Shown piece after piece: positions 28,234 through 38,303 of a stretch of 64,000 nucleotides of DNA. The translations under genes and the position numbers were made by a program. The notes below the pieces were generated by a model. It was not told the origin of the DNA. It saw only the letters and a list, made by a program, of their open reading frames with translations, and ran no database searches. The stretch's first letter is position 1. The number at the start of each line of letters is the position of its first letter. Source of the stretch: Methylobacter sp. (GTDB lineage: Bacteria > Pseudomonadota > Gammaproteobacteria > Methylococcales > Methylomonadaceae); the NCBI GenBank assembly GCA_030653175.1, contig JAURZV010000105.1, positions 33,929 to 97,928 on the forward strand, written 5' to 3'.

Positions 28234-28791
28234 ATGTTAAATCCAGCCATCAAACAAGCCACTTATCAGGATATTATAGATTTGCCGGAAAATATCGTCG
28301 GTGAGCTCATCAACGGTCAACTGGAAACCCATCCGAGACCCGCGCCTAAACATGCCGTAGCCTCTTCGTCTATGGGTGCAGAATTGGTTTCGCCATTTCA
28401 AAAAGGACGAAATGGCCCTGGAGGCTGGTGGATTATAGACGAACCGGAATGCCATTTAGGTCATGATGTTTTAGTGCCTGATCTGGCCGGTTGGCGGAGG
28501 CAACAAATGCCGAATTTGCCCACCACAGCATGGTTTGATGTGGTTCCGGACTGGATTTGCGAAGTCTTATCGCCATCAACGGCACGCCTGGATCGCACTG
28601 TTAAAATGCCCATCTACGCACGGTTAGGTGTTGCTTATCTCTGGTTAATCGACCCTATCCTGCAAACCCTGGAAGCCTATGAATTGCATGACCAGCGTTG
28701 GTTATTAAACGGTTCATATGCCGACGATCAACAAATAGCCGTTGCTCCGTTTGAGGAGCATACCTTTTCACTTTCTGACTTATGGGAATAA
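28234..28791 (+). CDS. Uma2-family (DUF820) restriction-endonuclease-fold protein
   Basis: A 185-residue protein from ATG 28234, which has a good AGGAAG ribosome site; a TTG start at 28216 is less likely. The PD-(D/E)XK-like core is visible: ELINGQLETHPRP, then VPDLAGWRR and PDWICEVLSPSTARLDRTVKMPIYARLGVAYLWLIDP, where D, E and K/R residues could form a nuclease site. Uma2 proteins are abundant in cyanobacteria and some Proteobacteria; their role is not established. The downstream lipoprotein gene begins nine bases after it, so the two may be cotranscribed. Confidence 0.82.
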   Translation: MLNPAIKQATYQDIIDLPENIVGELINGQLETHPRPAPKHAVASSSMGAELVSPFQKGRNGPGGWWIIDEPECHLGHDVLVPDLAGWRRQQMPNLPTTAWFDVVPDWICEVLSPSTARLDRTVKMPIYARLGVAYLWLIDPILQTLEAYELHDQRWLLNGSYADDQQIAVAPFEEHTFSLSDLWE

Positions 28792-28800
28792 AAATAATCA

Positions 28801-29199
28801 ATGAAAATCAAGTACACATCCTCCATTTTCGGCCTTGCTTTAATTACCGTTATTTCAGGCTGCGCCACAGCGCCGGAAAAACCGGCTGAACAAGCCGAGC
28901 CGGCGCCGTTTGTCAGCGACTACCCTACCCGCGACCGCGTTGAATATGTTTTAAATTGCGTTGCACAACATGGAGGCCTGACCTATATCAGCCAATATGC
29001 CTGCGGCTGTAAAATCGACAAAATAGCTGAAAAACTGAACTTCGCCGAATACGAAGCCGCAAAGACCTTTACTTATTTAACTAAAGGTCAAACCGGCGAT
29101 GCCGCAGCGGCCATGCGTGATCCGGCTCAATCCAAAGACTTAAGAAAACGGCTTAAGGAAGCGGAACAATATGCGGAAAAGAACTGTTTTGTGAAATAG
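28801..29199 (+). CDS. small lipoprotein of unknown function
   Basis: A 132-residue protein with a signal peptide and lipobox (VISGC, Cys near residue 21). After a Pro/Glu-rich stretch, the mature part contains three further cysteines (VLNCVAQHGG, YACGCKI) and a final KNCF. The pattern suggests a small disulfide-containing outer-membrane lipoprotein. I do not recognise the family. It follows the Uma2 gene closely and precedes the fds operon by about 360 bases. Confidence 0.7.
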   Translation: MKIKYTSSIFGLALITVISGCATAPEKPAEQAEPAPFVSDYPTRDRVEYVLNCVAQHGGLTYISQYACGCKIDKIAEKLNFAEYEAAKTFTYLTKGQTGDAAAAMRDPAQSKDLRKRLKEAEQYAEKNCFVK

Positions 29200-29459
29200 A
29201 AATCTGCATTTCCCACATCCCTGCGGGGAATGAGGGAGCAGCGCTGCGGTGATAAAAAGGGTGGCCCCGGTCGCCCTTAATAATATTCAGCAAAAAACCT
29301 ATCAAAAAATATCATCAATATGAGTGTATGCGTGAACAGTGTATTGCATAAAAACGGATAAATCTTTTTAACGCACTGTGTTTAAAAAATATTCATTATA
29401 AATAGGTACATAACCGATACTTTCAAAACACTTACATTTTTTGTCCGTTTTATACCATT

Positions 29460-29488
29460 TTTACACCCAAAATATCTTGTGCTATGCT
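29460..29488 (+). promoter_or_regulatory. candidate sigma-70 promoter of the fds operon
   Basis: TTTACA (29460-29465) and TATGCT (29483-29488) are spaced by 17 bases, close to the consensus, and would start transcription near 29495, about 65-70 bases before fdsG. The rest of the 360-base gap (29200-29459) contains a CCCTGCGGGGAATGAGGG-type palindromic repeat at about 29203-29250 and AT-rich sequence, with no other gene seen. Confidence 0.55.
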
Positions 29489-29560
29489 ATCCGGCACACT
29501 TAAATATGCAACAGTCAGGAACAGCCGTTGTTTTAATCAGGATGGATTCTCCATATTGAG

Positions 29561-30043
29561 ATGACCATGACAGAATCAGGCTCCACGCAATCAACCGTGC
29601 AAGAAATAATCGCCGCACTTAAAGACAAGCCCGGCGCACTTTTACCTATTCTGCATGGCATACAAGATGCCATGGGTTATATTCCTGCCGAAAGCGTTCC
29701 CGGCATTGCAACAGCCCTTAGCCTGTCCCGTGCCGAAGTACACGGCGTCATCAGTTTTTACCACTATTTCAGGGATACGCCTCCGGGTAAACAAACCATT
29801 CATCTTTGCCGTGCGGAATCCTGTCAAGCCATGGGCGGAAGACAACTGGAAGAGCATGTTAAAAGCAAACTGGGCATTGATTTTCATGAAACGACCGCAG
29901 ACGGCAAATTCTCTCTGGAGCCTGTGTATTGTTTAGGTAACTGTGCCTGTTCACCGGCCATGCAAATCGGCAAGGAGATTTACGGTCGCGTGTCGGCGGA
30001 CAGTTTTGATGCGGTCATCAATAATACAGAGGCATCAGCATGA
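29561..30043 (+). CDS. fdsG: NAD-dependent formate dehydrogenase gamma subunit
   Basis: A 160-residue NuoE-like subunit holding a [2Fe-2S] cluster. The four cysteines occur as C-RAES-C and later C-LGN-C (HLCRAESCQ and [10 protein letters not shown]). It passes electrons within the soluble NAD-reducing formate dehydrogenase. An internal ATG at 29567 has better ribosome-site spacing (GAG six bases before) and may be the true start. It overlaps fdsB by ATGA. The enzyme oxidises formate to CO2 and makes NADH, the last step of methane or methanol oxidation in methylotrophs. Confidence 0.9.
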   Translation: MTMTESGSTQSTVQEIIAALKDKPGALLPILHGIQDAMGYIPAESVPGIATALSLSRAEVHGVISFYHYFRDTPPGKQTIHLCRAESCQAMGGRQLEEHVKSKLGIDFHETTADGKFSLEPVYCLGNCACSPAMQIGKEIYGRVSADSFDAVINNTEASA

Positions 30044-31593
30044 GTATCACTATTTATGTTCCATGCGATTCCAGCGCTGTTTCACTGGGTGCAGATCGCG
30101 TTGCTACAGCTATCGCTCAAGAAGCCGAAAAACGCAGCATTGATATTAAACTGGTCCGTAACGGCTCAAGAGGCATGTACTGGCTGGAACCGCTGGTTGA
30201 AGTAGCAACAAGTAAAGGGCGCTTAGCTTATGGCCCGGTTCAACCCGGCGACGTGTCCGGTTTGTTTGACGCAGACTTCACACAAGGCGGCGAACATGCG
30301 CTAAGTTTAGGCATAACAGAAGAACTTGATTACTTCAAGAAACAACAGCGTCTGACATTTGCCCGAATCGGCAAAACAGATCCTGCCAGCTTGACTGATT
30401 ATGTTGAAAATGACGGCTATCGCGGCTTAAAAAATGCGCTGTCCATGACTCAGGCACAAATCGTCCAAGCGGTAACCGATTCAGGCTTACGCGGTCGCGG
30501 CGGAGCAGCCTTCCCAACCGGCATTAAATGGAAGACGGTACTCAACACCGTATCACCGCAAAAATATATTATCTGCAATGCCGATGAAGGCGATTCAGGC
30601 ACATTTTCCGACCGCATGGTCATGGAAGGCGATCCCTTTGTATTAATCGAAGGCATGACTATTGCCGGTTTAGCCGTCGATGCAACACAAGGCTATATCT
30701 ATCTGCGCATAGAATACCCTCATGCTTTCGAGGTACTCAATGCCGCCATTGCCACCGCCTATCAAGCCGGTTATCTGGGCGACAATATTCAAGGCAGCGG
30801 CAAAACCTTTAACCTGGAAGTAAGACTGGGTGCAGGCGCTTATGTCTGCGGCGAAGAAACGTCATTAATGGAAAGCCTGGAGGGCAAACGCGGCCTGGTA
30901 CGCTTTAAACCGCCGTTGCCGGCCATCAGCGGTTTGTTCGGCCAACCCACCGTCGTCAACAACGTTATATCGCTGGCTTCAGTACCGGTCATTCTGGATA
31001 AAGGCGGCGATTATTACCGCGATTTCGGCATGGGACGCTCTCGCGGCACCCTGCCGGTGCAACTGGCCGGCAACATTAAGCGCCCCGGCTTGGTCGAACT
31101 GGGCTTCGGTTTAACCTTGCGCGAATTACTGTATGATTTCGGCGGCGGCGCAGCTTCCGGCAGGCCGATTCGCGCAGTTCAGGTAGGCGGCCCGCTCGGC
31201 GCGTATCTGCCCGACTCGCAATTTGACACTCCCCTGGATTACGAAGCCTTTGCCGCCATCTGGGCGGTAGTGGGACATGGCGGCATTGTCGTTTTTGATG
31301 ACACGGTCAATATGGCCGAAATGGCGCGCTATAGCATGGAGTTTTGTAAAATTGAATCCTGCGGCAAATGTACACCTTGCCGTATTGGCTCCACCCGTGG
31401 CGTAGAAGTCATGGACGACATTATTAACGGTCGCAACCTCGATAAAAACATCCCCTTGTTACGTGATCTTTGCGACACCTTACTCAACGGCTCCCTCTGT
31501 GCATTAGGCGGTATGACGCCCTACCCTGTACTGAGCGCTTTAAATCATTTCCCGGAAGATTTCGGGATAAATGCAAAAGCTACCGCCGCCTGA
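30040..31593 (+). CDS. fdsB: NAD-dependent formate dehydrogenase beta subunit
   Basis: A 517-residue NuoF-like flavoprotein. An N-terminal thioredoxin-like extension (about 1-120) precedes the FMN/NADH domain, with [16 protein letters not shown] and [13 protein letters not shown] as binding segments, and a [4Fe-4S] motif in [16 protein letters not shown] plus a later Cys ([10 protein letters not shown]). It takes electrons from fdsG/fdsA clusters and reduces NAD+. Its start overlaps fdsG, and fdsA follows after 22 bases. Confidence 0.94.
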   Translation: MSITIYVPCDSSAVSLGADRVATAIAQEAEKRSIDIKLVRNGSRGMYWLEPLVEVATSKGRLAYGPVQPGDVSGLFDADFTQGGEHALSLGITEELDYFKKQQRLTFARIGKTDPASLTDYVENDGYRGLKNALSMTQAQIVQAVTDSGLRGRGGAAFPTGIKWKTVLNTVSPQKYIICNADEGDSGTFSDRMVMEGDPFVLIEGMTIAGLAVDATQGYIYLRIEYPHAFEVLNAAIATAYQAGYLGDNIQGSGKTFNLEVRLGAGAYVCGEETSLMESLEGKRGLVRFKPPLPAISGLFGQPTVVNNVISLASVPVILDKGGDYYRDFGMGRSRGTLPVQLAGNIKRPGLVELGFGLTLRELLYDFGGGAASGRPIRAVQVGGPLGAYLPDSQFDTPLDYEAFAAIWAVVGHGGIVVFDDTVNMAEMARYSMEFCKIESCGKCTPCRIGSTRGVEVMDDIINGRNLDKNIPLLRDLCDTLLNGSLCALGGMTPYPVLSALNHFPEDFGINAKATAA

Positions 31594-31615
31594 TAATGAT
31601 TTAGAGGAGATTACA

Positions 31616-34465
31616 ATGTCGATCAATAAAGAAAAAGATTTTGGTACACCAGCCGCTACCTGCGAAAACATGGTTACGCTGCAAATTGATGGTTTTCAGG
31701 TCACGGCTCCGGCAGGAACCTCGGTCATGCGAGCGGCAGCAAGCATCGGTATTGAAATACCCAAATTATGCGCAACCGATAGCATCGAACCGTTCGGTTC
31801 ATGTCGATTGTGCGTGGTGCAGATAGAAGGTGGCAGAGGCATGCCCGCTTCATGCACTACGCCGGTCGCGGAAGGTTTAAAAATTGTCACCCAAAATAAG
31901 AAACTGGCCGATGTGCGTCGCGGCATCATGGAACTGTATATTTCCGATCATCCGCTGGATTGCTTGACTTGTTCAGCCAATGGCGATTGTGAACTACAGG
32001 ATATGGCAGGCGCCGTGGGTTTGCGCGAAGTCCGTTACAACCCGATTGAAACGCATCTGAACGCGGTCAAAGACGAAAGCAACCCCTACTTCAGCTTCGA
32101 CCCCAGCAAATGCATCGTGTGCTCGCGTTGCGTCAGAGCCTGCGAAGAAACCCAAGGCACGTTTGCATTAACCATTGACGGTCGCGGCTTCGATTCCAAA
32201 GTATCGCCCAGCCAGAACCAGCCGTTCATGGATTCGGAATGCGTATCGTGCGGCGCTTGCGTACAAGCCTGTCCAACCGCAACCTTGATGGAAAAATCGG
32301 TAATCGACAACGGCCTGCCGGAACATGCGATAGTGACAACCTGCGCTTATTGCGGCGTCGGCTGTTCATTCAGGGCGGAAATGAAGGGTGAACAAGTCAT
32401 CCGCATGGTGCCGGAAAAAGACGGCAAGGCCAATCACGGCCATTCCTGCGTAAAGGGCCGTTTTGCGTTCGGTTATGCCACGCACAAAGACCGCATCACC
32501 AAGCCCATGATCCGCGCCGGCATTAAAGACGCATGGAAGGAAGTCAGCTGGGAAGAAGCTATTAATTATGCCGCGTCGGAATTAAAACGCATTCAGCAGA
32601 AATATGGCAAAGACGCCATTGGCGGCATCACCTCTTCTCGTTGCACCAACGAAGAAGTCTATATCATGCAAAAACTGATTCGCGCCGGTTTTGGCAATAA
32701 TAATGTCGATACCTGCGCACGGGTTTGTCATTCGCCTACCGGTTACGGATTGAAACAAACCTTTGGCGAATCATCCGGCACACAGGATTTCGACTCGGTC
32801 ATGAAAGCCGATGTCATTATGATAATTGGCGCCAATCCTACCGACGGACACCCTGTATTCGGTTCGCAAATGAAAAAACGCCTGCGTCAGGGCGCAAAGC
32901 TGATCGTGATTGATCCGCGTGAAATTGACCTGATCAAAGCTCCGCATGTTAAAGCCAGCCATCATCTAAAGTTGCGCCCCAGCACCAATGTCGCTTTGAT
33001 CAATGCTCTCGGACATGTCGTTGTTACCGAAAACCTGCTTGACGAAGCCTTTGTTAATGAGCGTTGCGATGTAGCCTCTTTTGCCAAATGGAAAACTTTT
33101 GTTGCGCAGGAACATAATTCACCGGAAGCCAGCGAGTCCATTACCGGTGTGCCGGCCGCCGAGCTTAGAGCCGCCGCACGGCTTTACGCCACGGCTGACA
33201 ATGCAGCTATTTATTATGGTTTAGGGGTAACAGAACACAGCCAAGGCTCCACCATGGTAATCGGTATTGCCAATCTGGCAATGGCAACCGGCAACCTGGG
33301 CCATGACGGTGTCGGCGTAAATCCGTTACGCGGTCAAAATAACGTACAAGGCTCTTGCGACATGGGGTCATTTCCGCATGAGTTTCCCGGTTATCGCCAT
33401 GTCTCTGACCCTGAAACCCACCAACTGTTTGAAAAAGCCTGGAATGCCGAATTGAATGCAGAACCCGGCCTGCGTATCCCCAACATGTTCGAGGCGGCGC
33501 TGGACAAAAGTTTTATGGGACTGTACTGCGAGGGTGAGGATATTGCTCAATCCGACCCGGACATTAAACACGTTCATGCTGCGTTACGGGCAATGGAATG
33601 CGTGATAGTACAGGATATATTCCTCAACGAAACCGCTAAATTTGCTCACGTTTTCCTCCCTGGCTCGTCCTTCCTGGAAAAAAACGGCACGTTTACCAAT
33701 GCCGAGCGCCGCATTTCACCGGTGCGTAAAGTCATGACTCCATTAGCAGGTTATCAGGATTGGGAAGTCACCCAAATGCTGTCGAATGCGATGGGCTATC
33801 CGATGAATTACAGTCATCCGTCAGAAATCATGGATGAGATAGCACAGCTTACGCCCAGCTTTAAGGGAGTCAGTTATGAAAAGATCGACCGCCTCGGTAG
33901 CGTGCAATGGCCTTGTAATGACGAAGCGCCGGAAGGCACACCGATTATGCATACCGAGCATTTCCTGCGCGATAACGGCAAGGGCTTGTTCATGCTGACC
34001 GAATTTGTCCCAACGGCAGAACGCGTAACCGGCAAATACCCGCTAATCCTGACCACCGGACGTATTTTGTCGCAATACAATGTCGGCGCGCAAACACGCC
34101 GCACTGAAAATGTCGCCTGGCATTCGGAAGATCGCCTGGAAATTCATCCGCATGATGCCGAAGACCGTGGCGTAAAGACCGACGACTGGGTAGGGATTAA
34201 AAGCCGTGCCGGTGAGACTGTATTGCGTGCTTTGGTTAGCGATCGTGTACAGCCCGGCGTTGTTTACACCACTTTCCATTTCCCTGAATCCGGCGCCAAC
34301 GTCATCACGACCGACAACTCCGATTGGGCGACCAACTGCCCGGAATACAAAGTGACTGCCGTGCAAATCACCAAAGTCAGTCAGCCTTCGGAATGGCAAC
34401 AGGAATACAGCGCATTTTCAGAAAAACAACTCGATCTTCTGGAGCAGGGAATGAGCCATGACTAA
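31616..34465 (+). CDS. fdsA: NAD-dependent formate dehydrogenase alpha (catalytic) subunit
   Basis: A 949-residue catalytic subunit; ATG 31616 follows a strong GAGGAG site, so the longer frame from 31571 is not used. Order of domains: an N-terminal [2Fe-2S] domain (GSCRLCVVQ), a His/Cys motif region (DCLTCSANGDCELQ), two [4Fe-4S] ferredoxin motifs (CIVCSRCVRAC and CVSCGACVQAC), the CAYCGVGC cluster, and the bis-MGD molybdopterin domain. The metal ligand is cysteine, in ARVCHSPTGYG, not selenocysteine. It overlaps fdhD by eight bases. It carries out formate oxidation. Confidence 0.95.
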   Translation: MSINKEKDFGTPAATCENMVTLQIDGFQVTAPAGTSVMRAAASIGIEIPKLCATDSIEPFGSCRLCVVQIEGGRGMPASCTTPVAEGLKIVTQNKKLADVRRGIMELYISDHPLDCLTCSANGDCELQDMAGAVGLREVRYNPIETHLNAVKDESNPYFSFDPSKCIVCSRCVRACEETQGTFALTIDGRGFDSKVSPSQNQPFMDSECVSCGACVQACPTATLMEKSVIDNGLPEHAIVTTCAYCGVGCSFRAEMKGEQVIRMVPEKDGKANHGHSCVKGRFAFGYATHKDRITKPMIRAGIKDAWKEVSWEEAINYAASELKRIQQKYGKDAIGGITSSRCTNEEVYIMQKLIRAGFGNNNVDTCARVCHSPTGYGLKQTFGESSGTQDFDSVMKADVIMIIGANPTDGHPVFGSQMKKRLRQGAKLIVIDPREIDLIKAPHVKASHHLKLRPSTNVALINALGHVVVTENLLDEAFVNERCDVASFAKWKTFVAQEHNSPEASESITGVPAAELRAAARLYATADNAAIYYGLGVTEHSQGSTMVIGIANLAMATGNLGHDGVGVNPLRGQNNVQGSCDMGSFPHEFPGYRHVSDPETHQLFEKAWNAELNAEPGLRIPNMFEAALDKSFMGLYCEGEDIAQSDPDIKHVHAALRAMECVIVQDIFLNETAKFAHVFLPGSSFLEKNGTFTNAERRISPVRKVMTPLAGYQDWEVTQMLSNAMGYPMNYSHPSEIMDEIAQLTPSFKGVSYEKIDRLGSVQWPCNDEAPEGTPIMHTEHFLRDNGKGLFMLTEFVPTAERVTGKYPLILTTGRILSQYNVGAQTRRTENVAWHSEDRLEIHPHDAEDRGVKTDDWVGIKSRAGETVLRALVSDRVQPGVVYTTFHFPESGANVITTDNSDWATNCPEYKVTAVQITKVSQPSEWQQEYSAFSEKQLDLLEQGMSHD

Positions 34466-35312
34466 TGGCAGTGCCGCTACGCTGCCGTTATCATTAGAAT
34501 TAGGCTGGCCCAGTTATCAACAAAGCACCGTTGATCGCTGGCGGGGTGAGCAGCATGAACGGCAACAAGACTATATTGCCGAAGAAGTGCCTATTTCCCT
34601 GATTTATAACGGGGTGCCGCATGTCGTCATGCTGGCAACCCCGACCAATCTTGAAGAATTTGCGCTGGGTTTCAGCATTACCGAAGGCATTATTAAAAAC
34701 CCGCAAGAGTTATTATCGGCGCGGGTTTATAACCGTTCAAACGGCATTGAAGTACAGTTAAAAATTCCGGAGCAGCGTTTTCAATGCCTGGCCGATAAAG
34801 GCCGTAATTTAACCGGTCGTACCGGTTGCGGTCTATGCGGAGCAAGTACTTTAAAACAAGCCATCCGCCAACCTAACCCGGTTAACGGGGACTTGACCCT
34901 GTCTGCTGTCGAGTTGCGTTCCGCCTTAACCGGCATCAAACGGCACCAAAAACTAAACCAGTTAACCGGAGCCGTTCATGCTGCCGCTTGGGCAGTTCCC
35001 GGGCAGGGAATTTTAGATATACGGGAAGATGTAGGACGACATAACGCGCTGGATAAATTGATCGGTTTTTTATTGCGTACCGGCAAGGACTTATCCGCCG
35101 GTTTTATCATCGTTACCAGCCGTGCCAGTTATGAAATGGTACAAAAAACCGCATGGGTCGGCATTACCCTGCTTGCGGCCATTTCCGCGCCTACCGGATT
35201 AGCCATACGTCTGGCTGATGAGGCTGGTCTCACCTTAATCGGTTTTGCCCGTGATGATCAGCATGTGATTTATACCCATCCGCAACGCTTAACCCATAGC
35301 AACTATCTGTGA
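34458..35312 (+). CDS. fdhD: formate dehydrogenase accessory sulfurtransferase
   Basis: A 284-residue FdhD protein. The catalytic cysteine loop is GCGLCGAS, and conserved EDVGRHNALDK and VTSRASYEMVQK segments follow. FdhD takes a persulfide from IscS and inserts sulfur into the molybdenum centre of formate dehydrogenase, so it is needed for activity. Its position between fdsA (overlap) and fdsD (six bases) fits this role. Confidence 0.94.
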   Translation: MTNGSAATLPLSLELGWPSYQQSTVDRWRGEQHERQQDYIAEEVPISLIYNGVPHVVMLATPTNLEEFALGFSITEGIIKNPQELLSARVYNRSNGIEVQLKIPEQRFQCLADKGRNLTGRTGCGLCGASTLKQAIRQPNPVNGDLTLSAVELRSALTGIKRHQKLNQLTGAVHAAAWAVPGQGILDIREDVGRHNALDKLIGFLLRTGKDLSAGFIIVTSRASYEMVQKTAWVGITLLAAISAPTGLAIRLADEAGLTLIGFARDDQHVIYTHPQRLTHSNYL

Positions 35313-35318
35313 TTAACG

Positions 35319-35531
35319 ATGAAAATAGAAAGACTTATCAAAATGGCCAACGATATAGGCAATTTCTTTAACTCGGAAGCCGACAAAGAAATCGCAGCGG
35401 AAGGCATAAAAAACCACATCTTAAGATCATGGGATCCAAGAATGCGTAAAGCGATTATTGCCTATTGCCAAGAAGACGGCTCTGAATTAAGCGGCTTGGT
35501 CAAAGCAGCCGTGACCAAGCTTGCTGCTTAA
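35319..35531 (+). CDS. fdsD: formate dehydrogenase delta subunit
   Basis: A 70-residue protein matching the small FdsD subunit: IERLIKMANDIGNFF, then NHILRSWDPRMRKAIIAYC. FdsD is a small non-metal component of FdsGBA enzymes, thought to help assembly or stability. It is the last gene of the operon and no clear T-run terminator follows; a nested repeat starts within a few bases. Confidence 0.88.
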   Translation: MKIERLIKMANDIGNFFNSEADKEIAAEGIKNHILRSWDPRMRKAIIAYCQEDGSELSGLVKAAVTKLAA

Positions 35532-35534
35532 AAA

Positions 35535-35757
35535 TATATCAACTTAAAACATATCACCACGAACGACTGCAAGGACAGATATTTGCTCCTGCAATATCTG
35601 CATTCACCACATCCATGTGGATTATGCAGGAGGTAGAGCAATGCAGGAGCAATTGCCGAGAACACGAAGTTCACGGAGAAAAACCAAGCTAAAAACTTCG
35701 TGTTCTTCGTGTGTTAATGGCGAATAATCAATCTGTTTAAGTTGATGTGTATCCCCC
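35535..35757. repeat. nested palindromic elements
   Basis: The outer part (about 35535-35565 and 35655-35757) is an inverted-orientation copy of the element at 54380-54500, sharing the CATCAACTTAA-x-CAGATTGATTA edge and the CACGAAGTTCACGGAGAAAA core. Inside it lies a second palindromic unit of about 90 bases (TTTGCTCCTGCA near the left, TGCAGGAGCAA near the right). This fills the space between fdsD and the NlpC/P60 gene. Confidence 0.72.
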
Positions 35758-35782
35758 CGAATTTATAACTACAGCAATGCCG

Positions 35783-36265
35783 TTACGGACGGCGTGCGCA
35801 ACTGAACCGATTTCCCCAATAACGATTTTTGAGACTGGACACCAGCACCTTCCCTGTTCGCTGGCTAGGCGCGTGAATAAACTCATCATTACTGACATAA
35901 ATACCGACATGAGAGAACGACTTACCGTTGGTATTAAAAAAAACCAAGTCACCGGAATGAAGATCATTTTTCGGAACTTCCATCAGCGACTGAGCCATTC
36001 CCTGAACCGTACGCGGTAACGATACCCCTTGATGCCCATAGACATGTTTAACAAAACCGCTACAGTCGAAACCTTCCTCGGGCGAACTTTTGCCGTAACG
36101 ATAAGGCACACCCTGCAAACTTAGGGCATAACTGACCATTGGCGAATAATCCGCAGTGGGCCTGATTTCCGGGACGCTGGCGCAACCGGAAAACAAAACT
36201 ATCGCAGTGAGTAAAACACCTCTAATAAAAAAATAGCTATAGTTTTTAGCGACGAACGTATTCAC
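35783..36265 (-). CDS. NlpC/P60 lipoprotein peptidase (C40)
   Basis: A 160-residue lipoprotein (lipobox FSGC, C28) with an NlpC/P60 domain. The catalytic cysteine is C68 in FDCSGFV, H119 lies in SHVGIY and H131 in FIHAPS. Such enzymes cleave D-gamma-glutamyl-meso-diaminopimelate bonds in peptidoglycan; Spr-like members act in the envelope. It is a single gene, followed only by repeats. The 319 bases upstream, shared with the ABC gene, show no gene and presumably hold divergent promoters. Confidence 0.88.
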   Translation of the reverse strand: MNTFVAKNYSYFFIRGVLLTAIVLFSGCASVPEIRPTADYSPMVSYALSLQGVPYRYGKSSPEEGFDCSGFVKHVYGHQGVSLPRTVQGMAQSLMEVPKNDLHSGDLVFFNTNGKSFSHVGIYVSNDEFIHAPSQRTGKVLVSSLKNRYWGNRFSCARRP

Positions 36266-36584
36266 AAATTCATAACCTATTTAATAGACCCAGTAGAAAT
36301 TCCTTATAAGGATAGGCCATTGCAAGTTAAATGGCTATACGACAAAGAACCCGGGCATCCATACGAATCGCAAAAGCCTACAATGGAATTTAATTGACTG
36401 CGCCGCCACTTCATTTCGACTATTAGCAACTAAGCACTCACCCTGCATTCAAATAACCGAATTCGCGACCACATAAGCGGAAAGTTGTTACATAGATCAA
36501 CTGATAAATTACAATCATCCTCGCACCAAGCCCTGCGTACAGATAGAATAGGCAGTTTTCACCCCAGCCATTGAGATAGCTTTC

Positions 36585-37544
36585 ATGAAATTTAATGTCT
36601 TTCTTCTTATCAGCCTGTGCCTGTTTGCCTCATGCAACAGTTATGCTGCGGAAAAAACCGTCATTCGCATTGGCGTTCAGGCTTCCGGGACGGTCGATTG
36701 GGAATTGGCGGCTTTGCAGGATAACCGCCAAGCTGATTTTCAACTGGAAATACAGCATTTAGCCAATGCGGAAGCCGGCAAAATTGCGCTACAGTCCGGC
36801 GCTGTCGATATGATTGTGTCTGACTGGATTTGGGTCTCCAGTCTGCGCGCTACCGGTTCCGATTTTACTTTTTATCCCTATTCAAATACCTCGGGCGCCT
36901 TGGTTGTAGCAGAAAAAAGCCCTATTCATTCGATAAAAGATCTCAAAGGCAAACGGTTGGGGATTGCCGGAGGCGAACTGGACAAAAACTGGCTGTTGCT
37001 ACAGGCCTTGGCCGGGCAAGAACAACTGGACCTGAATGCTTCAGTGGAAAAAGTCTTCGGCGCACCGCCGCTGATCAACGAGCAAATCAAGCAAAACCGC
37101 GTGGATGCAGCCCTCACCTATTGGCATTTTGCCGCCAGGCTTGAGGCTCAAGGCTATCGCCAGATAATTGACGGCAGAGGCATCTTAAAAGGTTTAGGCA
37201 TTCAAGAAAATGTTCCCACCCTGGGTTATGTTTTTAAAGAAAGTTGGGCGAACAGCCGCAAACAAGCGATTAACAATTTCTTCAAGGCCAGTAAGCAAAC
37301 TAAAAACCAGCTGTGTACATCTGATGCGGCCTGGCAAAAAATAATCCCTTTAACCAAGGTAGATGATTTACCTACCCAAACCAAACTTCGCCAGCGTTAT
37401 TGTGAGGGCAATATTGAGCACTGGGGAAAGCAGGAACAACAAGCGGCGGGGCGCATTTATGCAATACTCCGCACCCTGAGCAATAAGCAGTTAACCGGTA
37501 ATTCCGATACCCTGCAACCCGGTACATTCTGGTCAGTTGAATAA
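36585..37544 (+). CDS. ABC transporter substrate-binding protein, NitT/TauT type
   Basis: A 319-residue periplasmic binding protein with a signal peptide (about 1-21, cleavage after SYA). The fold of the SsuA/TauA/NMT1 class is suggested by IRIGVQASGTVDWELAAL, the SIKDLKGKRLGIAGG hinge region and IDGRGILKGLG. It feeds the permease and ATPase encoded directly downstream. The ligand is not readable; sulfonates, nitrate, pyrimidines or amine-like compounds are handled by this class. Confidence 0.85.
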   Translation: MKFNVFLLISLCLFASCNSYAAEKTVIRIGVQASGTVDWELAALQDNRQADFQLEIQHLANAEAGKIALQSGAVDMIVSDWIWVSSLRATGSDFTFYPYSNTSGALVVAEKSPIHSIKDLKGKRLGIAGGELDKNWLLLQALAGQEQLDLNASVEKVFGAPPLINEQIKQNRVDAALTYWHFAARLEAQGYRQIIDGRGILKGLGIQENVPTLGYVFKESWANSRKQAINNFFKASKQTKNQLCTSDAAWQKIIPLTKVDDLPTQTKLRQRYCEGNIEHWGKQEQQAAGRIYAILRTLSNKQLTGNSDTLQPGTFWSVE

Positions 37545-37556
37545 CAAAGATTCGTT

Positions 37557-38303
37557 TTGATTAACCTTAAGAGTTTTTTATCAACCTTGTCATTGCTGGT
37601 TTTTTTAGCCATCTGGCAAGGTTTGGCTGTTTATTTCAACAGTCACACGTTGCCGACTCCCGAAGCGGTAGCCAAGGTTTTCCAGCAAGCCTGTATATCG
37701 GGGCAGCTGCCCTTTCACCTGGGCGTTACCTTGCTCCGGCTGGTGGTCAGTTTTACCATTGCGATGTTGCTGGGTTGCGCTATCGGCATAGTGCTGGGAC
37801 GCAATAAAAAACTCGATGCGTTCTTTGACAACTGGCTGGTGATTTTCTTAAATGTCCCGGCGCTGGTCACCATTATCTTGTGTTATGTCTGGTTTGGCTT
37901 GGTCGAATCGGCGGCGATACTCGCCGTGGTTATCAACAAGCTGCCCAATGTCATTGTTACAATCCGGGAAGGCACGCGCACCCTGGATCAGGATTTACTG
38001 GACATGGCGCGCTGTTATCATTTCGGCAAGCGTAAAACCCTGGTTCATGTTATCTGGCCGCAGCTGCATCCGTTTGTGATGGGCGCAACCCGTTCGGGTC
38101 TGGCCTTGATCTGGAAAATCATTCTGGTGGTCGAGCTATTAGGCCGCAGCAACGGCATGGGCTATCAACTGCATTTATTCTTCCAACTGTTCGATGTCGC
38201 GAGCATTCTGGCTTATACCATCGCTTTTGTTGCGGTCATTCAACTGATAGAACTGCTTATTTTAAAACCGCTGGACAAAAAAGCGCTGCGGTGGCGCAGA
38301 TGA
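37557..38303 (+). CDS. ABC transporter permease, NitT/TauT type
   Basis: A 248-residue BPD-type permease beginning with TTG at 37557, twelve bases after the binding-protein gene. It has about six membrane segments and the EAA-like loop with EGTRTLDQDLLDMARCY followed by VIWPQLHPFVMGATRSG. It overlaps the ATPase gene by ATGA. The N-terminal signal-like helix and length are typical of SsuC/TauC permeases. Confidence 0.88.
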   Translation: MINLKSFLSTLSLLVFLAIWQGLAVYFNSHTLPTPEAVAKVFQQACISGQLPFHLGVTLLRLVVSFTIAMLLGCAIGIVLGRNKKLDAFFDNWLVIFLNVPALVTIILCYVWFGLVESAAILAVVINKLPNVIVTIREGTRTLDQDLLDMARCYHFGKRKTLVHVIWPQLHPFVMGATRSGLALIWKIILVVELLGRSNGMGYQLHLFFQLFDVASILAYTIAFVAVIQLIELLILKPLDKKALRWRR

